Shown piece after piece: positions 8,865 through 18,526 of a stretch of DNA of 64,000 bases; positions within the stretch are counted from its first letter, which is position 1; every line of letters starts with the position of its first letter. This DNA is from Sporolactobacillus shoreicorticis (GTDB taxonomy: Bacteria; Bacillota; Bacilli; Bacillales; Sporolactobacillaceae). Both the position numbers and the translations under genes were made by a program. The stretch covers positions 157,761 through 221,760 of the forward strand of contig NZ_JAMXWM010000005.1 of assembly GCF_024125445.1 (NCBI RefSeq). Direction: 5' to 3'. A model generated the notes under the pieces. That model did no database searches, was not told where the DNA came from, and saw only the letters and a program-made list of their open reading frames with translations.

Positions 8865-10229
8865 TTAAGCTGCGCGGTCTGCTCGGAAAGAAAGCACACT
8901 GATAAAAAATGCAGAGATGCTGACCGCACCGAGTACCCAGGTCAGAATCAGGAAATCCACTGATGTAATCGTTTTGGCAAAGATGACGCCGAGCACGGCT
9001 GAAGCGCCAATGGAACCGACGAACCGACAAGTTTGAAACAGACCGGCACTCGTACCGATCATCTTATCAGGCGACTCGCGTAGCATCATGGTTTGCAAGG
9101 CAACATTACCGATGCCGTAGCCGCAACCGATTAAGAGCAGGAAAAGACCGATGAGAAGGAGTGAGCGGTCAAAAGCGACAATCATGAGCAGCAGTGATCC
9201 GCTCGTAGTCAGCAGAGCGCCCAGTTTGAGCGGTGCGACAGGTCCCGAATGATCGATTCGCTGCCCGGTGATCAGTGATGCCGCGACACTGGCCATTGAC
9301 ATGGTCAGCATCATGGCTCCGCTTAAACGGATACCTAAGTGCATGCCGCTTTGGAAAAAGGCCGGCATGCCATAAAAAAGACAGTAGTTGGTGACGTTCA
9401 ACAAAATAAACAGCAGGTAGACTAAGGTCAGCCGATGATTCGTTTTCAGTAGATGTAAATTAATAAAGGGATCACGGATTTTGCCTTCTCTCCGGATAAA
9501 AAGAACAAATGCGACCAGACCCACAAGGATTGCTCGAGCATTCGCATGTTCTTTGACCGTAAGTAAAAACCAAAGCAAGCAGACAATACTGACCGAAAAA
9601 AGGATGATTCCTGGAATATCCAATTGTTTCAGTAAGTTTTTCAGATGAAAAGAAGGATTCTTGATGTTTTTGGGAAAGACAATCAGACCAAGAATGAGAC
9701 TGATAACGATAAAAGGAAAGTTCACGTAAAAAATACTTGGCCAGCCGCCCCAGACGATTAAAAAGCTGCCGACCGTCGGCCCAAACGCAGTCATGACCGA
9801 TGCGCAGATTGCCAGAGCAGCAAGCGCTGAACCTTGACGCTCTTGTCTGACGGACTGGTGCACCAGCGCGACACTAGATGGATAAATGGTGCTGTTGCCG
9901 ACTGCTTGAAGCAGACGCATCAAGAGCAGCATGAGAAAAGTTGGTGCCAACGGAGCAAAAAAGCAAGCAACTGCGGAAAGCAACAGGCCACTGATGAACA
10001 GCTTTCTACGCTCGATGAGATCACCCGCTTTTCCGGCAACGGGTTGACCGACAGCACTGACCAGATAAAAAGCGGAGACGAGCCAGGATACCGTTGCAAA
10101 TGTGAGATGATAGTCTCGCTGAATGCTATGCAGCGCGAGTGCAATCATTGATGAGTTTAGTGGATTAAGAACAGAGCCAGATAAAACAGCTGCCATAAAA
10201 GCTGTATGGTTTTTCTTCAACGTATGCAT
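8865..10229 (-). CDS. MFS drug/efflux transporter, DHA2-like
   Basis: The start is ATG 10229 behind GGAGGCGAGA; the longer frame from 10277 lacks a site. The product has 454 residues and 12 to 14 hydrophobic segments. MFS landmarks are present: LNPLNSSMIALAL in helix 1, the cytoplasmic loop GKAGDLIERRKLF (motif A), and RLLQAVGNSTIYP (motif C-like region). This places it in the DHA2 (EmrB/QacA) drug:H+ antiporter group. The substrate is unknown. It stands alone, convergent with the DUF1287-like gene. Confidence 0.85.
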   Translation of the reverse strand: MHTLKKNHTAFMAAVLSGSVLNPLNSSMIALALHSIQRDYHLTFATVSWLVSAFYLVSAVGQPVAGKAGDLIERRKLFISGLLLSAVACFFAPLAPTFLMLLLMRLLQAVGNSTIYPSSVALVHQSVRQERQGSALAALAICASVMTAFGPTVGSFLIVWGGWPSIFYVNFPFIVISLILGLIVFPKNIKNPSFHLKNLLKQLDIPGIILFSVSIVCLLWFLLTVKEHANARAILVGLVAFVLFIRREGKIRDPFINLHLLKTNHRLTLVYLLFILLNVTNYCLFYGMPAFFQSGMHLGIRLSGAMMLTMSMASVAASLITGQRIDHSGPVAPLKLGALLTTSGSLLLMIVAFDRSLLLIGLFLLLIGCGYGIGNVALQTMMLRESPDKMIGTSAGLFQTCRFVGSIGASAVLGVIFAKTITSVDFLILTWVLGAVSISAFFISVLSFRADRAA

Positions 10230-10456
10230 ATTCTCGCCTCCGGTCTCAATTGTACATTGTTCCGTATTTGTTCCCAAGTGACGGGCTTATCCGGCGTGCA
10301 GTACTAATAATTAATCCTAATCTATAGGTATGCAGCCTTGATTTTTTCGACCGCAGTTTCACCTAGTCTATAAATTTATGGAATATTCCGAAAATATTTT
10401 TGATTAGACCAAAACCATTGTATAATGAAAACAATCACGTGAAAGGAGGCGATAAA

Positions 10457-10762
10457 ATGCCCAATAAGGAAAGTGAATTTCATCAATTGTTTGAGACGCT
10501 CACGGACACGAGAAAAATTATGCTGGATTTTAAGGAGGGGGTGGACAAGTGCTTAGACTCAATGGATCAGCGTTTTGACGCAGTGGACAAACGTTTGGAT
10601 AATTTGAGTGCGCAGCAGTCGGTCATGAATCACCGCATCGGCAATTTGGAAACAGCCCAAATTGAAACCAATGTCCGGCTCTCAAAGATTGAAGCCGCGC
10701 AAGACAAAACACCGAAAGCATTTATGGCGATTTCGGAACTGTTTAATGAGCACTCCAGATAA
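10457..10762 (+). CDS. small coiled-coil protein of unknown function
   Basis: ATG 10457 follows GAAAGGAGGCG. The 101-residue product is mostly a predicted coiled coil: repeated heptads such as SMDQRFDAVDKRLDNL and RIGNLETAQIETNVRLSKIE. No catalytic motif is visible. Such proteins occur as phage-derived or DUF-type genes in Bacilli. I do not recognise it further. A -10-like TATAAT lies 25-30 bases upstream. Confidence 0.6.
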   Translation: MPNKESEFHQLFETLTDTRKIMLDFKEGVDKCLDSMDQRFDAVDKRLDNLSAQQSVMNHRIGNLETAQIETNVRLSKIEAAQDKTPKAFMAISELFNEHSR

Positions 10763-10885
10763 AATTTATGGCTTTTTACCCGTCATACTGGTGTGCGTAT
10801 GAATCTCCAATAAAGATCACTTCATGTTCATTAACTTCTTATCAAATAAAGAAACAAGGTCATTCATTTTACGATGCGGATCGGA

Positions 10886-12289
10886 TTATGAGTAATAGGG
10901 CAGCCAGGTTTTGTGCAAAAGCTTTATTCCCTGTTTAATTTCTTCCGGTGACAGTCCTCCGAACCCGAGTAAAATTACTGCATTTTTTATATTCTTAAGA
11001 GATGAGGCGGGTTCATACACGTTTATGCTCGCCTTCTTTGCTTGCTTAATCAGTGTTTCCGACGAATTACTGCTTTTTACATGAAGGACAATGTGCAGTC
11101 CCGCGTCCTGTCCGCCAATATGAACATGATCTCCCATTTCAGCCTTAATTGTTTCTAAAAGTACTCCCTGTTTTTTCTTATAGAGTGTCCGCATTTTGCG
11201 AATGTGCTGCTCCCATTGCCCGTTCTCAATAAAAAGTGCCAGAGTTTGCTGATGCAGGCGCGAAGCAGTTTGCCTCCATTCAAGCTGATGATAGGTCTCA
11301 AGCAGAACAGGAGGCAGGACCATATAGCTCACTCGAATTGCGGGCATAAGGGATTTCGAAAAGGTCCCGACATAAATAACACGATTGTGTTCATCAATCC
11401 CTTGCAAAGAAGGGATCGGTTTTCCTCTGTAACGAAATTCGCCGTCATAGTCATCCTCAATAATCCAGCCGTTATGCGCATAAGCCCATGAAAGCAGCCT
11501 CATTCGTTTGGCAATCGGCATTACCATGCCGAGCGGATATTGATGTGAAGGTGTGATATAGGCCGCATCTGCTTGAATTCTGCTCAGTTCATCTACGGAC
11601 AGTCCGTCTTCTTCAACAGAAACAGGTACCAGTTGAATGCTCGTTTTCTGCAATGATCGGCGGACGCCTTGATAACCCGGCACTTCCATTGCCAATCGAT
11701 GAAAACGCCAGTTCATGAGCTGATAGAGAATGGTCAAAATGGATTGTGTACCAGCTGCAATCACCACCTGCTCAGGAGTGCAACGGACACCGCGAGAGCG
11801 ATGCAGATAGTCGGACAACGCTCTCCGCAGCCGCATCTCTCCTTGGTAGTCGCCATATTTAAGCAAATCCCGCCCTTGATTCAGCAGTTTGCGCTCGCAT
11901 TTCTGCCATGCATCCAGTGGAAAATGTGTGGTATCAATATCCGACATAAAAAAGTCGAAAGAAATCGAACCTTTTTTCTGAAGTGAGGGTTCCTCATGCG
12001 TGCGAGGCGGATAATCAGTAACCGATGCTTCACCAAATGTGCTGTCCAGCTCTGCCACAAAATAACCGCTGCGCGATCTGCTCTCAATATAACCCTCTGC
12101 AACCAGCTGCTGATAAGCCATTTGTACCGTTGTTTTGCTTACTTTTAAACGATCAGCGAGATAGCGGATGGAAGGAAGACGTGTTTCTTTTTTTAGGACA
12201 GCTTCCTCAATCTCTTGTTTGAAGTAACCATACAACTGAATATACAATGAATCCTTTGACCGTTCATCGAGTTTCGGAATAATTTCCAT
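10886..12289 (-). CDS. MocR/PdxR-type transcriptional regulator (GntR HTH plus aminotransferase domain)
   Basis: ATG 12289 follows AGTGGGGAA; 467 residues. The N-terminal winged helix (SLYIQLYGYFKQEIE, RLPSIRYLADRLKVSKTTVQ) is GntR type. The rest is a fold-type I aminotransferase-like domain with DDYDGEFRYRG and the PLP-lysine context VGTFSKSLMPAIRVSY. MocR proteins use PLP or an adduct as effector. It is divergent from the Nim-like flavoprotein gene at 12405, the likely target. No pyridoxal synthase genes (pdxST) are near, so PdxR itself is not claimed. Confidence 0.88.
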   Translation of the reverse strand: MEIIPKLDERSKDSLYIQLYGYFKQEIEEAVLKKETRLPSIRYLADRLKVSKTTVQMAYQQLVAEGYIESRSRSGYFVAELDSTFGEASVTDYPPRTHEEPSLQKKGSISFDFFMSDIDTTHFPLDAWQKCERKLLNQGRDLLKYGDYQGEMRLRRALSDYLHRSRGVRCTPEQVVIAAGTQSILTILYQLMNWRFHRLAMEVPGYQGVRRSLQKTSIQLVPVSVEEDGLSVDELSRIQADAAYITPSHQYPLGMVMPIAKRMRLLSWAYAHNGWIIEDDYDGEFRYRGKPIPSLQGIDEHNRVIYVGTFSKSLMPAIRVSYMVLPPVLLETYHQLEWRQTASRLHQQTLALFIENGQWEQHIRKMRTLYKKKQGVLLETIKAEMGDHVHIGGQDAGLHIVLHVKSSNSSETLIKQAKKASINVYEPASSLKNIKNAVILLGFGGLSPEEIKQGIKLLHKTWLPYYS

Positions 12290-12404
12290 GGTGTTTTCCC
12301 CACTTCTGTACTGGCTGAAATCTGATGATTTGTGCCTTTTAAACAATACAATTATTCTTATAATACATTATAAACACTAAATAAAAGAAAAGGCGGAAAA
12401 GATT

Positions 12405-12956
12405 ATGAGACCGTTACGTAAATCAATGCTGGAATGCAAGGATCAGGGGAAAATCAATCAATTTCTGATACACGCACGGATTGGATTCTTGGGTTTGTCG
12501 GATAAGGACTATCCCTATGTGGTGCCACTCAATTTTGTTTGGTACAACGATAAAATTTATTTTCATGGAGCGGATGCGGGCAAAAAGGCAGATTTAATGA
12601 AAACGAATGCGAACATTTGCTTTACGGTTTGTGAAGAGTACGGGACGATGGCCCATCCTGTACCCGCACATACGGATACGGCTTATATGAGTGTTATCGT
12701 TTTCGGCAAGGTAACGCATTTAACGGATTGGAATGAAGCGACGGAAGCCATGCAAAAATTGCTGGATAAGTATGTTCCCGGCTACTACAATCGAGCATTG
12801 TCGCGAAACCATGTTAAAAAGTACCGTTCGTCTATGGGGAGCACGACTGCGGTATTTTGTTTGCATCCTGAAGTTTTGACGGCTAAAGAAAAGCCACTTG
12901 ATCAGAACCGAAAATTTGAGCCGGGCATGAAAGCAGGAAAATCTGAAGGTGACTGA
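12405..12956 (+). CDS. pyridoxamine 5'-phosphate oxidase-fold flavoprotein, Nim-like
   Basis: The 183-residue protein begins MRPLRKSML and reads GFLGLSDKDYPYVVPLNFVW, then YFHGADAGKKADLM, the split-barrel FMN-binding pattern of the 5-nitroimidazole-resistance (Nim)/PNPOx-like family. Family members bind FMN or related flavins in the cytoplasm; several act as reductases. The start ATG follows AAGGCGGAAAAG. It lies divergent to the MocR regulator with 115 bases between them containing AT-rich promoter sequence. Resistance to nitroimidazoles cannot be concluded. Confidence 0.8.
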   Translation: MRPLRKSMLECKDQGKINQFLIHARIGFLGLSDKDYPYVVPLNFVWYNDKIYFHGADAGKKADLMKTNANICFTVCEEYGTMAHPVPAHTDTAYMSVIVFGKVTHLTDWNEATEAMQKLLDKYVPGYYNRALSRNHVKKYRSSMGSTTAVFCLHPEVLTAKEKPLDQNRKFEPGMKAGKSEGD

Positions 12957-13115
12957 GACGAAGTATACGCAGAAATAAATGGAGAGCACGGTTTGGTTCT
13001 CAAGTGGAAGGTTTATAGAGGAAGTCCCAAGAAAATTCGATTATTCATTATCAATTTGGATCAATAGCTAATGTTGTTTTTTGCCGATGGCGAACACATG
13101 TGCTATGATTGTTTT

Positions 13116-13211
13116 ATGAAAAGATGTGAACTTCCAAAAAGAATTAAAGTGCGTATCGATCCAAATGAAAAGCAAAAATTATTGGACTTTGGCTATAGCC
13201 GTTTTTTTTAG
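13116..13211 (+). pseudogene. relic of an IS200/IS605-type TnpB N-terminus
   Basis: The frame starts MKRCELPKRIKVRIDPNEKQ and continues KLLDFGYSRFF, then stops. The K-RIDPNEKQ followed by FGYSRFFWN-type sequence is the start of OrfB/TnpB proteins. Only about 31 codons survive. A second relic with the same core lies at 24652-24740. No transposon ends were identified. Confidence 0.55.
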
Positions 13212-13253
13212 GGAGACAAGCTTTAGCAATTTTGACATTAGAGGGGTGATTTC

Positions 13254-14030
13254 ATGAACGAATATTTTGTGAAAAAGGCGAATGCCGTCCTTCGCTATAA
13301 CGATTTTCCAGGCCCAGAGCGACCAATCCTGTTTATTCATGGACTTGGTTGCGCAGGTTCTTTTGATTATCCGCAAGTGGCAGCTCAGGCGTCACTGAAA
13401 AATCATCGCTGCGTGCTAGTTGATCTTTTGGGCGCGGGCTATAGTGACAAGCCGAATGACTTCACTTACACAGTTAAAGACCATGCAGCGTATCTTAAAG
13501 ATTTTGTTGAATCGTTAGGACTTAAGTCGTTTATCCTATTCGGGCATAGCTTAGGAGGCGCGGTGGCTCTGTCTTTAGCAGATCAATGCGGAGAACATGT
13601 CGAGCGAATCATTTTGAGCGAAGCAAATCTGGATAAAAGCGATGAAGGATCGGCCAGCAAATATATTGCGGACTTTGACCAAAATGATTTTTTGACGAAT
13701 GGATTTAGAAGACTCGTTGAGGAGAGTCGGGAGAGCGGGAATCAAATGTGGGCGGCATGCTTATCTCTATGGTCGCCCAAGGCAGCTTATTTAATCTCTA
13801 AATCTGCCGCGGAAGGACAACAGCCTTCATGGAGAGAACTTTTATACGCACTCGATTGTCCCAAAACTTTTATCTTTGGTGAACGGTCATTGCCGGACTC
13901 GGACACGCAGGTACTCAAGGAACACGGTGTATCCATTGAAATCGTAGAAAATGCCGGGCATTCAATGGCATGGGAGAATCCGCGGGGACTGGCTGAAACG
14001 ATTGGAAAAAGCATTCAATCATTTGAATGA
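13254..14030 (+). CDS. alpha/beta hydrolase
   Basis: ATG 13254 follows AGAGGGGTGA. The 258-residue protein has the oxyanion segment LFIHGLGCAGS, the nucleophile elbow FGHSLGGAV (Ser of the triad), and the C-terminal His in ENAGHSMAWENP, so the fold is complete. The family includes esterases, lipases and C-C hydrolases; the substrate is unknown. The last 16 bases overlap the convergent HAD gene. Confidence 0.85.
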   Translation: MNEYFVKKANAVLRYNDFPGPERPILFIHGLGCAGSFDYPQVAAQASLKNHRCVLVDLLGAGYSDKPNDFTYTVKDHAAYLKDFVESLGLKSFILFGHSLGGAVALSLADQCGEHVERIILSEANLDKSDEGSASKYIADFDQNDFLTNGFRRLVEESRESGNQMWAACLSLWSPKAAYLISKSAAEGQQPSWRELLYALDCPKTFIFGERSLPDSDTQVLKEHGVSIEIVENAGHSMAWENPRGLAETIGKSIQSFE

Positions 14031-14842
14031 ACGTGCCGATCCAGCCACCGGGCGACACCATCATCGTCGTTTGACTTAATGATTCCGGTTGCCCGTTCTT
14101 TTAACTCATCCACCGCATTTTCGACAGCATAGGCCTCATCCGATATTGAGAACATCGACAGATCATTCACTCTGTCGCCGAAGGACACGATGCGATCAAA
14201 GCCCATGATTTTTTTCAATCGGACAATGGCATTGGCCTTCGTTGCCTGCGCGGGCATTAGTTCGCACCAGTATTCCTGACGGTAAAGTTCCTGCTGAACA
14301 ATACATTGATATCTGCCGTTTCGGCTGAACCGTTGATGAATCTCAGTCATGGGATCTTGATCACCGATACATGTAAAGTAAAAGACATCTCCTGCATACA
14401 GGTCATGAATGTTGGTAACAGAGCGCAATCGCGGGTCACCTTTTCTGGAGTGTAAGTAATGAAGCATTCCGTCATTTTCGTAACCTTTGAGCCAACTTAC
14501 ATGTTCTACGCCGTCAATAAAGGCGTAAACGAGAGGATAGGTTTGCCGTTCCGTTAGCCACTCTGCGACCTCGCGTATACCCTGCTTATTGAATGAGGCA
14601 GAGTCGAGCCTCCTGCCGGAGCGCGTGTCGACGATGGATGCGCCGTTATAGATAATGACCGGGATCGGTGTTCTCAGATTTTTTGTAACAACGGAAGCTG
14701 AAATAAGTGATCGTGCCGTTGCATAGGTAAAGGCCGTTCCGTCCTCGGTCAACCGATTCAGTGTTTTCGTACTGTACTCGGAAAGCTTAGATTGACTGTT
14801 CAGCAGTGTACCGTCAAGATCCGATACATAGAGTGTTTTCAT
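14015..14842 (-). CDS. Cof-type HAD-IIB phosphatase
   Basis: ATG 14842 follows GTGAGG; the protein has 275 residues. HAD motif I is VSDLDGTLLNS (both catalytic Asp). Motif II lies near VIIYNGASI, and motifs III/IV are in KANAIVRLKKIMG and FGDRVNDLSMF. The C2-type cap between them marks the Cof/YidA subfamily of sugar-phosphate or FMN/PLP phosphatases. Substrate unknown. Confidence 0.87.
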   Translation of the reverse strand: MKTLYVSDLDGTLLNSQSKLSEYSTKTLNRLTEDGTAFTYATARSLISASVVTKNLRTPIPVIIYNGASIVDTRSGRRLDSASFNKQGIREVAEWLTERQTYPLVYAFIDGVEHVSWLKGYENDGMLHYLHSRKGDPRLRSVTNIHDLYAGDVFYFTCIGDQDPMTEIHQRFSRNGRYQCIVQQELYRQEYWCELMPAQATKANAIVRLKKIMGFDRIVSFGDRVNDLSMFSISDEAYAVENAVDELKERATGIIKSNDDDGVARWLDRHVHSND

Positions 14843-14923
14843 GGATACCTCACAGAGAGAATTTTGATTGTGCAAGACGTTTCGAGGTCTTTGCATAGTC
14901 ATTATAGCAGGTTTTTAATAGGA

Positions 14924-15789
14924 TCAAGAACTTATAAATGAAACGGACTTAATGAATTTGGCGATCTTCGACAGCGGTGATTCCTTTGCCCACAGTACAT
15001 AATGCGCGCCGGGAACCTTTATAATGTCAATGTTTGATTGAGCGGCGGCCGATGCACTGTTTTTCTGCTCAAAATGCGCTCTTTTTTGATCAATGCCTTC
15101 ATAAGAGGCGTAGCAGAGACAGACAGGAAGCCGCGTTTGAGCGAGCATCTTTTTCACGTTCGTTTGATAATGGCAAAGATGGAAAGGAAGCGCTTCTTGT
15201 TTTAAAGGGAGCAGGGCATGATAAAAGGACTTGGCAACATATTGGTTTGAGGGATCAAGCCGCATCCACTTGCAAAAAGCTGAGAAGTCGGCTTCTGTGG
15301 TGCTTGTCTCCGAGTCCTCTATAGCCGGAAGAATATGATGCCCGGCAAAACTGTATACTTTTTTCTTGAAAATATGGGACAGCAGACTAAACAAAGGCAT
15401 AAGGATGGCCGCCTTGCCCATTTCTGAAGGCAGCGTGGCAAATTAAAGTGGCAGGTATCCAGCAAAATGAGACTTTTTATCCGACTCGGGTAATAATAGG
15501 CAGCGCAGAGACAGACAAAGCCGCCGGCCGAATGCCCGATCAAATGAACCGCTTCTTTTTTTTCTTTATTAAGAAAATCAATCATCCAATCGGCAAGATC
15601 TTTTGGTTTAATCGTGTGGTCAAATCCGGTACTTCTCCCATATCCAGGTGTGTCGCAGAGGTATACTTGATAATCCTCTTGAAAAAAATCGGCAATGACT
15701 TTGCCTTCCATTCCGGAAAAACCGGCGGCGGGAAAAAACAAGATCGTTTCTTGTCCTTTTCCAAATTTCTTGAATGCACAGTGTCTCAT
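14924..15789 (-). pseudogene. alpha/beta hydrolase disrupted by a frameshift
   Basis: The first part starts at ATG 15789 behind AGGGGCTG and carries FFPAAGFSGMEG, the nucleophile elbow LIGHSAGGFV and SLILLDTCHFNLP. The reading frame changes near 15425-15435. The second part (15421 down to 14924) continues the fold with PSEMGKAAILMPLF, later VCLCYASYEGIDQ and the triad His in VPGAHYVLW. Joined, the two give about 285 residues, normal for the family. A single small indel explains the break; sequencing error cannot be excluded. Confidence 0.7.
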
Positions 15790-15952
15790 CTGAACAGCCC
15801 CTCATATTCGCTAATTAAAGTTTAGTCCAATAAGTGGACCATTTCATCCGTCCAGAGTTGGAGAGGATCTTTTTTTCTGCTCATGATTGATGAACAAATG
15901 GACGATGAATCGTGTATACTTGTACTAATTGATAGGAACGGAAGTGCTGATT

Positions 15953-16801
15953 GTGCGTGAGCCGCGAAATACTCAGGCGATTCGAAAGAAACTTCGGCCG
16001 GAATGCGAGAAATGCTTCGGTCTCTGCTGCGTGGCGCTGCCCTTTTCAGATTCAGAGGATTTTGCCTTTAATAAACAGGCGGGGAAACCATGCCCAAATC
16101 TGCGATCAGATTTTCACTGTCGCATTCATAGCGGATTGAGGGAAAAAGGATTTAAAGGCTGCACAGCTTTTGAATGCTTTGGAGCGGGACAAAAGGTTTC
16201 TCAAGTTACTTTTCATGGAGTGGACTGGCGTGTGCGTGCGGAAGTGGCGAGCAAAATGTTTACAGTGTTCCCAAAAATGATTATGCTTCATGAATTGCTT
16301 TGGTATCTTCAGATGGCGCTGTCCTGCATTGCGCCACGATCAATTCACAGCGAACTTTCCCAGGCATTGAACGAAATCGAGCAGTTGACGCAATTGAGTG
16401 CGGATTCCATTATAGATCTGGATCTTCAATCACAGCATGAGAAATTAAATGATCTTTTTTTGAGAACGAGCGAACTTGTGTGGCAGGAAACGCAACGACA
16501 TGATGTGCCGGGTCGGGGAAAGCGGAAAAATTACCGAGGCGCCGATCTTATTGGGAAGAAGCTGAACGACGCGGATCTTGTGGGGGCAAATTTTAGAGGC
16601 GCCTACTTAATTGCTGCCGACCTGAGTGAAACAGACTTAACGGCTGCCGATTTTATTGGCGCTGATCTGCGAGATACCAATTTACGCGGCGCTGATTTGA
16701 CCGGCAGTATTTTTTTGACGCAGGCGCAGCTGAACTCGGCGAAGGGTAGTGCATCGACCAAACTGCCTTCCATGTTCAATCGCCCGTCTCACTGGCAATA
16801 G
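15953..16801 (+). CDS. Cys-cluster plus pentapeptide-repeat protein
   Basis: GTG 15953 with GGAAG eight bases upstream is preferred to a TTG at 15929 that has no site; 282 residues. The N-terminal 80 residues hold eight Cys (CEKCFGLCC, CPNL, FHCRIH, GCTAFEC), a layout resembling YkgJ-type zinc/iron cluster domains. A helical middle follows. Residues about 190-260 are tandem pentapeptide repeats (A[D/N]L/F xx: GADL, DADL, GANF, AADL, TDL, GADL, RGADL) that should form a right-handed beta-helix. Pentapeptide proteins can mimic DNA, as in Qnr, but the repeat region is short and no such role is shown. It is followed closely by a P-loop kinase-like gene. Confidence 0.75.
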   Translation: MREPRNTQAIRKKLRPECEKCFGLCCVALPFSDSEDFAFNKQAGKPCPNLRSDFHCRIHSGLREKGFKGCTAFECFGAGQKVSQVTFHGVDWRVRAEVASKMFTVFPKMIMLHELLWYLQMALSCIAPRSIHSELSQALNEIEQLTQLSADSIIDLDLQSQHEKLNDLFLRTSELVWQETQRHDVPGRGKRKNYRGADLIGKKLNDADLVGANFRGAYLIAADLSETDLTAADFIGADLRDTNLRGADLTGSIFLTQAQLNSAKGSASTKLPSMFNRPSHWQ

Positions 16802-16828
16802 AGTTCATCCTCAAAAGGAGCAGGGAAG

Positions 16829-17326
16829 ATGAAAAAATTGATTATGGTCAACGGCATAATGGGCGTCGGCAAAAGTACCATATCTGAGAAATTAGCCGAC
16901 CGACTCATGCCCAGTGTTTACTTGGATGGAGACTGGTGCTGGAAGATGAACCCATGGGCGTTCACAGAAGAAAATAAAAGAATGGTGATCAGCAACATCA
17001 CCTATCTTTTAAATGCCTATCTTTCCAATTCCGGTTTTCGCTACATTATTTTTTGCTGGGTTATGCACCAAGAACAAATTATTGAAGAGATTTTGAGCCG
17101 CCTCCATGGTGACTATGAGCTACACAAAATCTCACTTATCTGTTCCGAAGATGTGCTCAGATCCCGTATCATGCAGGATGTTCGGAAGGGAATGAGAACG
17201 GCCGATTCAATCGAAGCGAGTATTGTTCGAATGCAATGCTATAAAGAAATGAATACTGTAAAAATTGATGTCAGCGATTTGACCGCGACCGAGGCGGCCG
17301 AGCGGATTGCCAGCATAGTAAACTAA
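16829..17326 (+). CDS. P-loop nucleotide kinase-like ATPase
   Basis: ATG 16829 follows AAAAGGAGCAGG; 165 residues. Walker A is GIMGVGKST near the N-terminus. A downstream LYDGD-like segment (VYLDGDWCW) and CSEDVLRSRIMQDVRKG near residues 110-125 resemble the substrate and lid regions of small nucleoside/shikimate-type kinases. The substrate is unknown. Only 27 bases separate it from the pentapeptide-repeat gene, so the two are probably co-transcribed. Confidence 0.75.
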   Translation: MKKLIMVNGIMGVGKSTISEKLADRLMPSVYLDGDWCWKMNPWAFTEENKRMVISNITYLLNAYLSNSGFRYIIFCWVMHQEQIIEEILSRLHGDYELHKISLICSEDVLRSRIMQDVRKGMRTADSIEASIVRMQCYKEMNTVKIDVSDLTATEAAERIASIVN

Positions 17327-17404
17327 GAAAATTCGTGGCAAGCGCTCCATTCAGGTTTTAAAACAAACATTTGTTTAACCGGTTGATTCGCCATTGAGTG
17401 TCAA

Positions 17405-18214
17405 TTATCCGAGCGCGACATCAAGTACCATCATTACGGCAAAACCAAACATGGTTGCAGCAGTGGCTAAATCGGTTGAACCTGTGCGTTGCGACTCCGG
17501 AATGAGTTCTTCAACAACAACGAAGATCATCGCTCCTGCCGCAAACGCAAGGGCATAGGGAAGCATAGGGGAGACATGAACAACTAGATAAGCGCCGATG
17601 ACAGCAAAAATCGGTTCAACAGCTGCAGACAACTGCCCATACCAGAAGCTTTTGCGTCTTGAAAGACCTTCACCACGTAAAGGAATAGATACGGCGGCAC
17701 CTTCCGGAAAATTTTGAATACCGATACCGAACGCAAGGGCAAGTGCCGCGATCATCAATTCTGTATCTCCAGTAACCATGGCACCAAAAGCAACCCCGAC
17801 AGCGGCACCTTCCGGGATATTATGAATGGTAATCGAAAGAACAAGCAGTATGATTTTACGCAGCTTGGTCTTCGGGCCTTCTTTTTGTGCGATTGGAAAA
17901 CCGAAATGCAAGTGAGGAATGAGACGATCGACGAGTCTTAAAAAGGCGCCGCCTAGCAAAAAACCGATAAGAGCAGGGACAAACGAGAATCTCCCCATAC
18001 CGGCACTAATCTCAATGGCCGGTGCCAAAAGCGACCAAAAGCTGGCAGCAATCATGACGCCTGCAGCAAAACCAAACATAACGTTCGCCATTTTCTGGTC
18101 TAAATCCTTGAAGAAAAAAACAAGTGATGCACCAGCTGCAGTGCAGCCCCACGTGAAAAGTCCGGCAAGCAAAGCCAGCAGCACCGGATTTAATGCAGAA
18201 AGTTCATGCAGCAT
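17405..18214 (-). CDS. ZIP-family divalent metal transporter
   Basis: ATG 18214 follows GAAGGGGGTA; 269 residues, eight predicted membrane helices. The diagnostic helix IV/V motifs are HNIPEGAAVGVAFG and NFPEGAAVSIPLRG, whose His, Asn and Glu bind the metal. It is most like the GufA/ZupT-type ZIP proteins, which import zinc and other divalent ions. The cytoplasmic loop between helices III and IV is short. No Zur or MntR site was recognised upstream; about 330 bases upstream contain nothing I can support. Confidence 0.9.
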   Translation of the reverse strand: MLHELSALNPVLLALLAGLFTWGCTAAGASLVFFFKDLDQKMANVMFGFAAGVMIAASFWSLLAPAIEISAGMGRFSFVPALIGFLLGGAFLRLVDRLIPHLHFGFPIAQKEGPKTKLRKIILLVLSITIHNIPEGAAVGVAFGAMVTGDTELMIAALALAFGIGIQNFPEGAAVSIPLRGEGLSRRKSFWYGQLSAAVEPIFAVIGAYLVVHVSPMLPYALAFAAGAMIFVVVEELIPESQRTGSTDLATAATMFGFAVMMVLDVALG

Positions 18215-18510
18215 GTGAATACCCCCTTCTCGCACGTGTTAGATTGATAACCGCTCAATGACTGATTAGCAGCGGAATCTACATCTCTTTTACTGATCAT
18301 CAGAATCCGCTTATCTCTATTTTTGACTCTATTTAATGTATCTTCCCTAATATGCGTGATGCTATGCTTCACAGCCCAATTTTTTAACAGCCGTTTCTTA
18401 TAAGCTATGACTGATACATTGACAAGTATGACCTTCTTGAGCCTTTATGTTCTACCCATATTATTCCATAACTGTTTTCAGATGCTAGTGATACTAATAT
18501 ATAGTCTGAA

Positions 18511-18526
18511 TATGAAATTATTGATA
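18511..18526. promoter_or_regulatory. candidate second PlcR box
   Basis: TATGAAATTATTGATA matches TATGNANNNNTNCATA at nine of ten fixed positions. It lies about 147 bases upstream of the NlpC/P60-LysM secreted hydrolase gene. One or two such single-mismatch sites are expected by chance in 64 kb, so this is weak without the plcR context. Confidence 0.25.

Noticed and set aside
18190..18372. 60-residue minus-strand ORF upstream of the ZIP gene
   Set aside because: No ribosome binding site, no family match, and it covers the ZIP start and its ribosome binding site.
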